NCBI GenBank assembly: GCA_904063045.1
Contig: CAJFCJ010000101.1
Location: 1-41,970, forward strand
DNA: 41,970 nt
Reading direction: 5' to 3'
DNA from: Dimorphilus gyrociliatus
Taxonomy: Eukaryota; Annelida; Polychaeta; Dinophilidae
Shown here: piece after piece, positions 41,150-41,970 of the stretch
Layout of the letters: each line of letters starts with the position of its first letter
Numbering within the stretch: position 1 is the stretch's first letter
Program-made: the position numbers and the translations under genes
The notes under the pieces: generated by a model
What the model was told of the DNA's origin: nothing
Database searches by the model: none
Seen by the model: the letters and a program-made list of their open reading frames with translations, nothing else

Positions 41150-41970
41150 ATGGAAGCTTTTGATTATCCTAGGGAAAAAATTAATAAATCTTTTACAATT
41201 ATTCTAAACAAAAATGGAAAGTTAAAAATTCAAAAAATTAAACTAAAACAAACACAATGCACCTATAGAGAATTAGATGGTAAAATATTAATTTATTCTA
41301 CCAGTTTATTTTTAATACTTTTTCATTTCCAGATTTACATATTTGGAAAAGAGAAACTTTTATCAAAAATCTTCAATATATTGAAACTAGTTTTAGAGGA
41401 AAAACTCTAGATGTGTATGATATGTGCATTGCTTCAATTGACCATCAATCGGCTTGTCAGTCAGCTTGTCTATTAGGTTCAAACACTTTGGAAGTTAAAA
41501 AATGCGATTCTAAACCTACACACCAGGTAACCCTTTATAGAAGAATTGCAAACACCAACGTAATGTCTATACACAAATATTTCAGAATTTTACATATTTT
41601 AAAAATTGTGATACAGCCATTGACAATCATATTGAAAATTGCTATTTTGAACCACATTTATATCTAAAAGATGAAGTTTGCATCAATGTAGAATGTACAG
41701 AGTTTACAAATAATCAGAGACATATATTACCAATAGACTGGTTCCATTCTATTTATGAAACAACAAATAATTACAATTTATTAACTATAACTGCCAAAAG
41801 GAAATTTGAAAAGAATGCTTACTTTTTGAAATATTCAAAAATAACTGTTACACTTTCTAATAAATTATGCAACCATTTTGGTTATGACAATTTACATTCA
41901 ATTGGCAATTGTTTAAAAGTAACACCATACTTTTATCCAATTGGTGTTTTTTCAAATAAGGATACATTAA
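41150..41970 (+). CDS. Three-exon unknown gene, runs off the window
   Basis: Exons by eye: 41150-41279 (donor GATG|GTAAAA), 41333-41526 (acceptor TTTTTCATTTCCAG, donor CACCAG|GTAACC) and 41586 to the window end (acceptor AATATTTCAG). Introns are 53 and 59 bp. The phases fit exactly (1, then 0), and the last exon is open for 128 codons to the edge, giving 236 visible codons. The product is Cys-rich (QSACQSACLLG, ENCYFEPHLY, VCINVEC) with an extended beta-like pattern and TLSNKLCNHFGYD near the end, shared with 40599-40848. No signal peptide at this start. Function unknown; a multicopy beta-rich protein of mobile-element or host origin is possible. Confidence 0.65.

Overview
The window looks like accessory, repeat-rich chromosomal DNA from an AT-rich invertebrate (probably an arthropod, but the lineage is not provable from the sequence). 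Reasons: Ty3/Gypsy-type LTR retroelements with envelope genes, spliceosomal introns (two of 53 and 59 bp at the right end), TATA-box promoters, long AT-rich spacers and decayed repeats. No bacterial-type operons, rRNA, tRNA or CRISPR were seen.

Left (1-9111): element 1, an almost complete Ty3/Gypsy retroelement on the minus strand (gag, PR, RT, RNase H, IN, a second PR with an acidic repeat domain, env). It is bounded by LTRs that are nearly identical in bases; the left LTR is cut by the window edge. It has inserted into the 3' part of a host gene (9112-11091). That gene is a diverged tandem paralogue of a second, intact minus-strand gene (13812-15323). Both host genes share an N-terminal domain, a low-complexity spacer and a C-terminal domain that resembles a degenerate SGNH/GDSL fold. 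Both seem to have spliced 5' leaders, and their first introns share a 32-bp identical element.

Middle (15.4-25.45 kb): mostly AT-rich spacer with old duplications. At 21.3-25.45 kb there is a cluster of copies of a roughly 300-bp repeat in both orientations. Element 2 (25459-33992, plus strand) is inserted in a copy of this repeat and is flanked by a perfect 5-bp target duplication, CGAAT. It is a second, related Ty3/Gypsy element whose PBS and most of gag are deleted. The repeat cluster resumes to about 35.45 kb. A decayed coding stretch follows at 36282-36893 that I read as a separase-like remnant.

Right (37349-41970): element 3 is a minus-strand copy of the element 2 family, with a full LTR but a large internal deletion. 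Next comes a relic of a more distant LTR with its gag start, then two related host coding segments, the last being a three-exon gene that runs off the window.

The most notable observation concerns element 1 and element 2. Both carry a cassette made of a retropepsin followed by a tandem array of SUMO-interacting-motif-like repeats, but in different places: upstream of RT in element 2, and between integrase and envelope in element 1, which also has an ordinary protease upstream of RT. Element 1 therefore encodes two different proteases. In both elements envelope is fused in frame to the end of pol, and in the element 2/3 family the gag frame is open from inside the LTR through the PBS.
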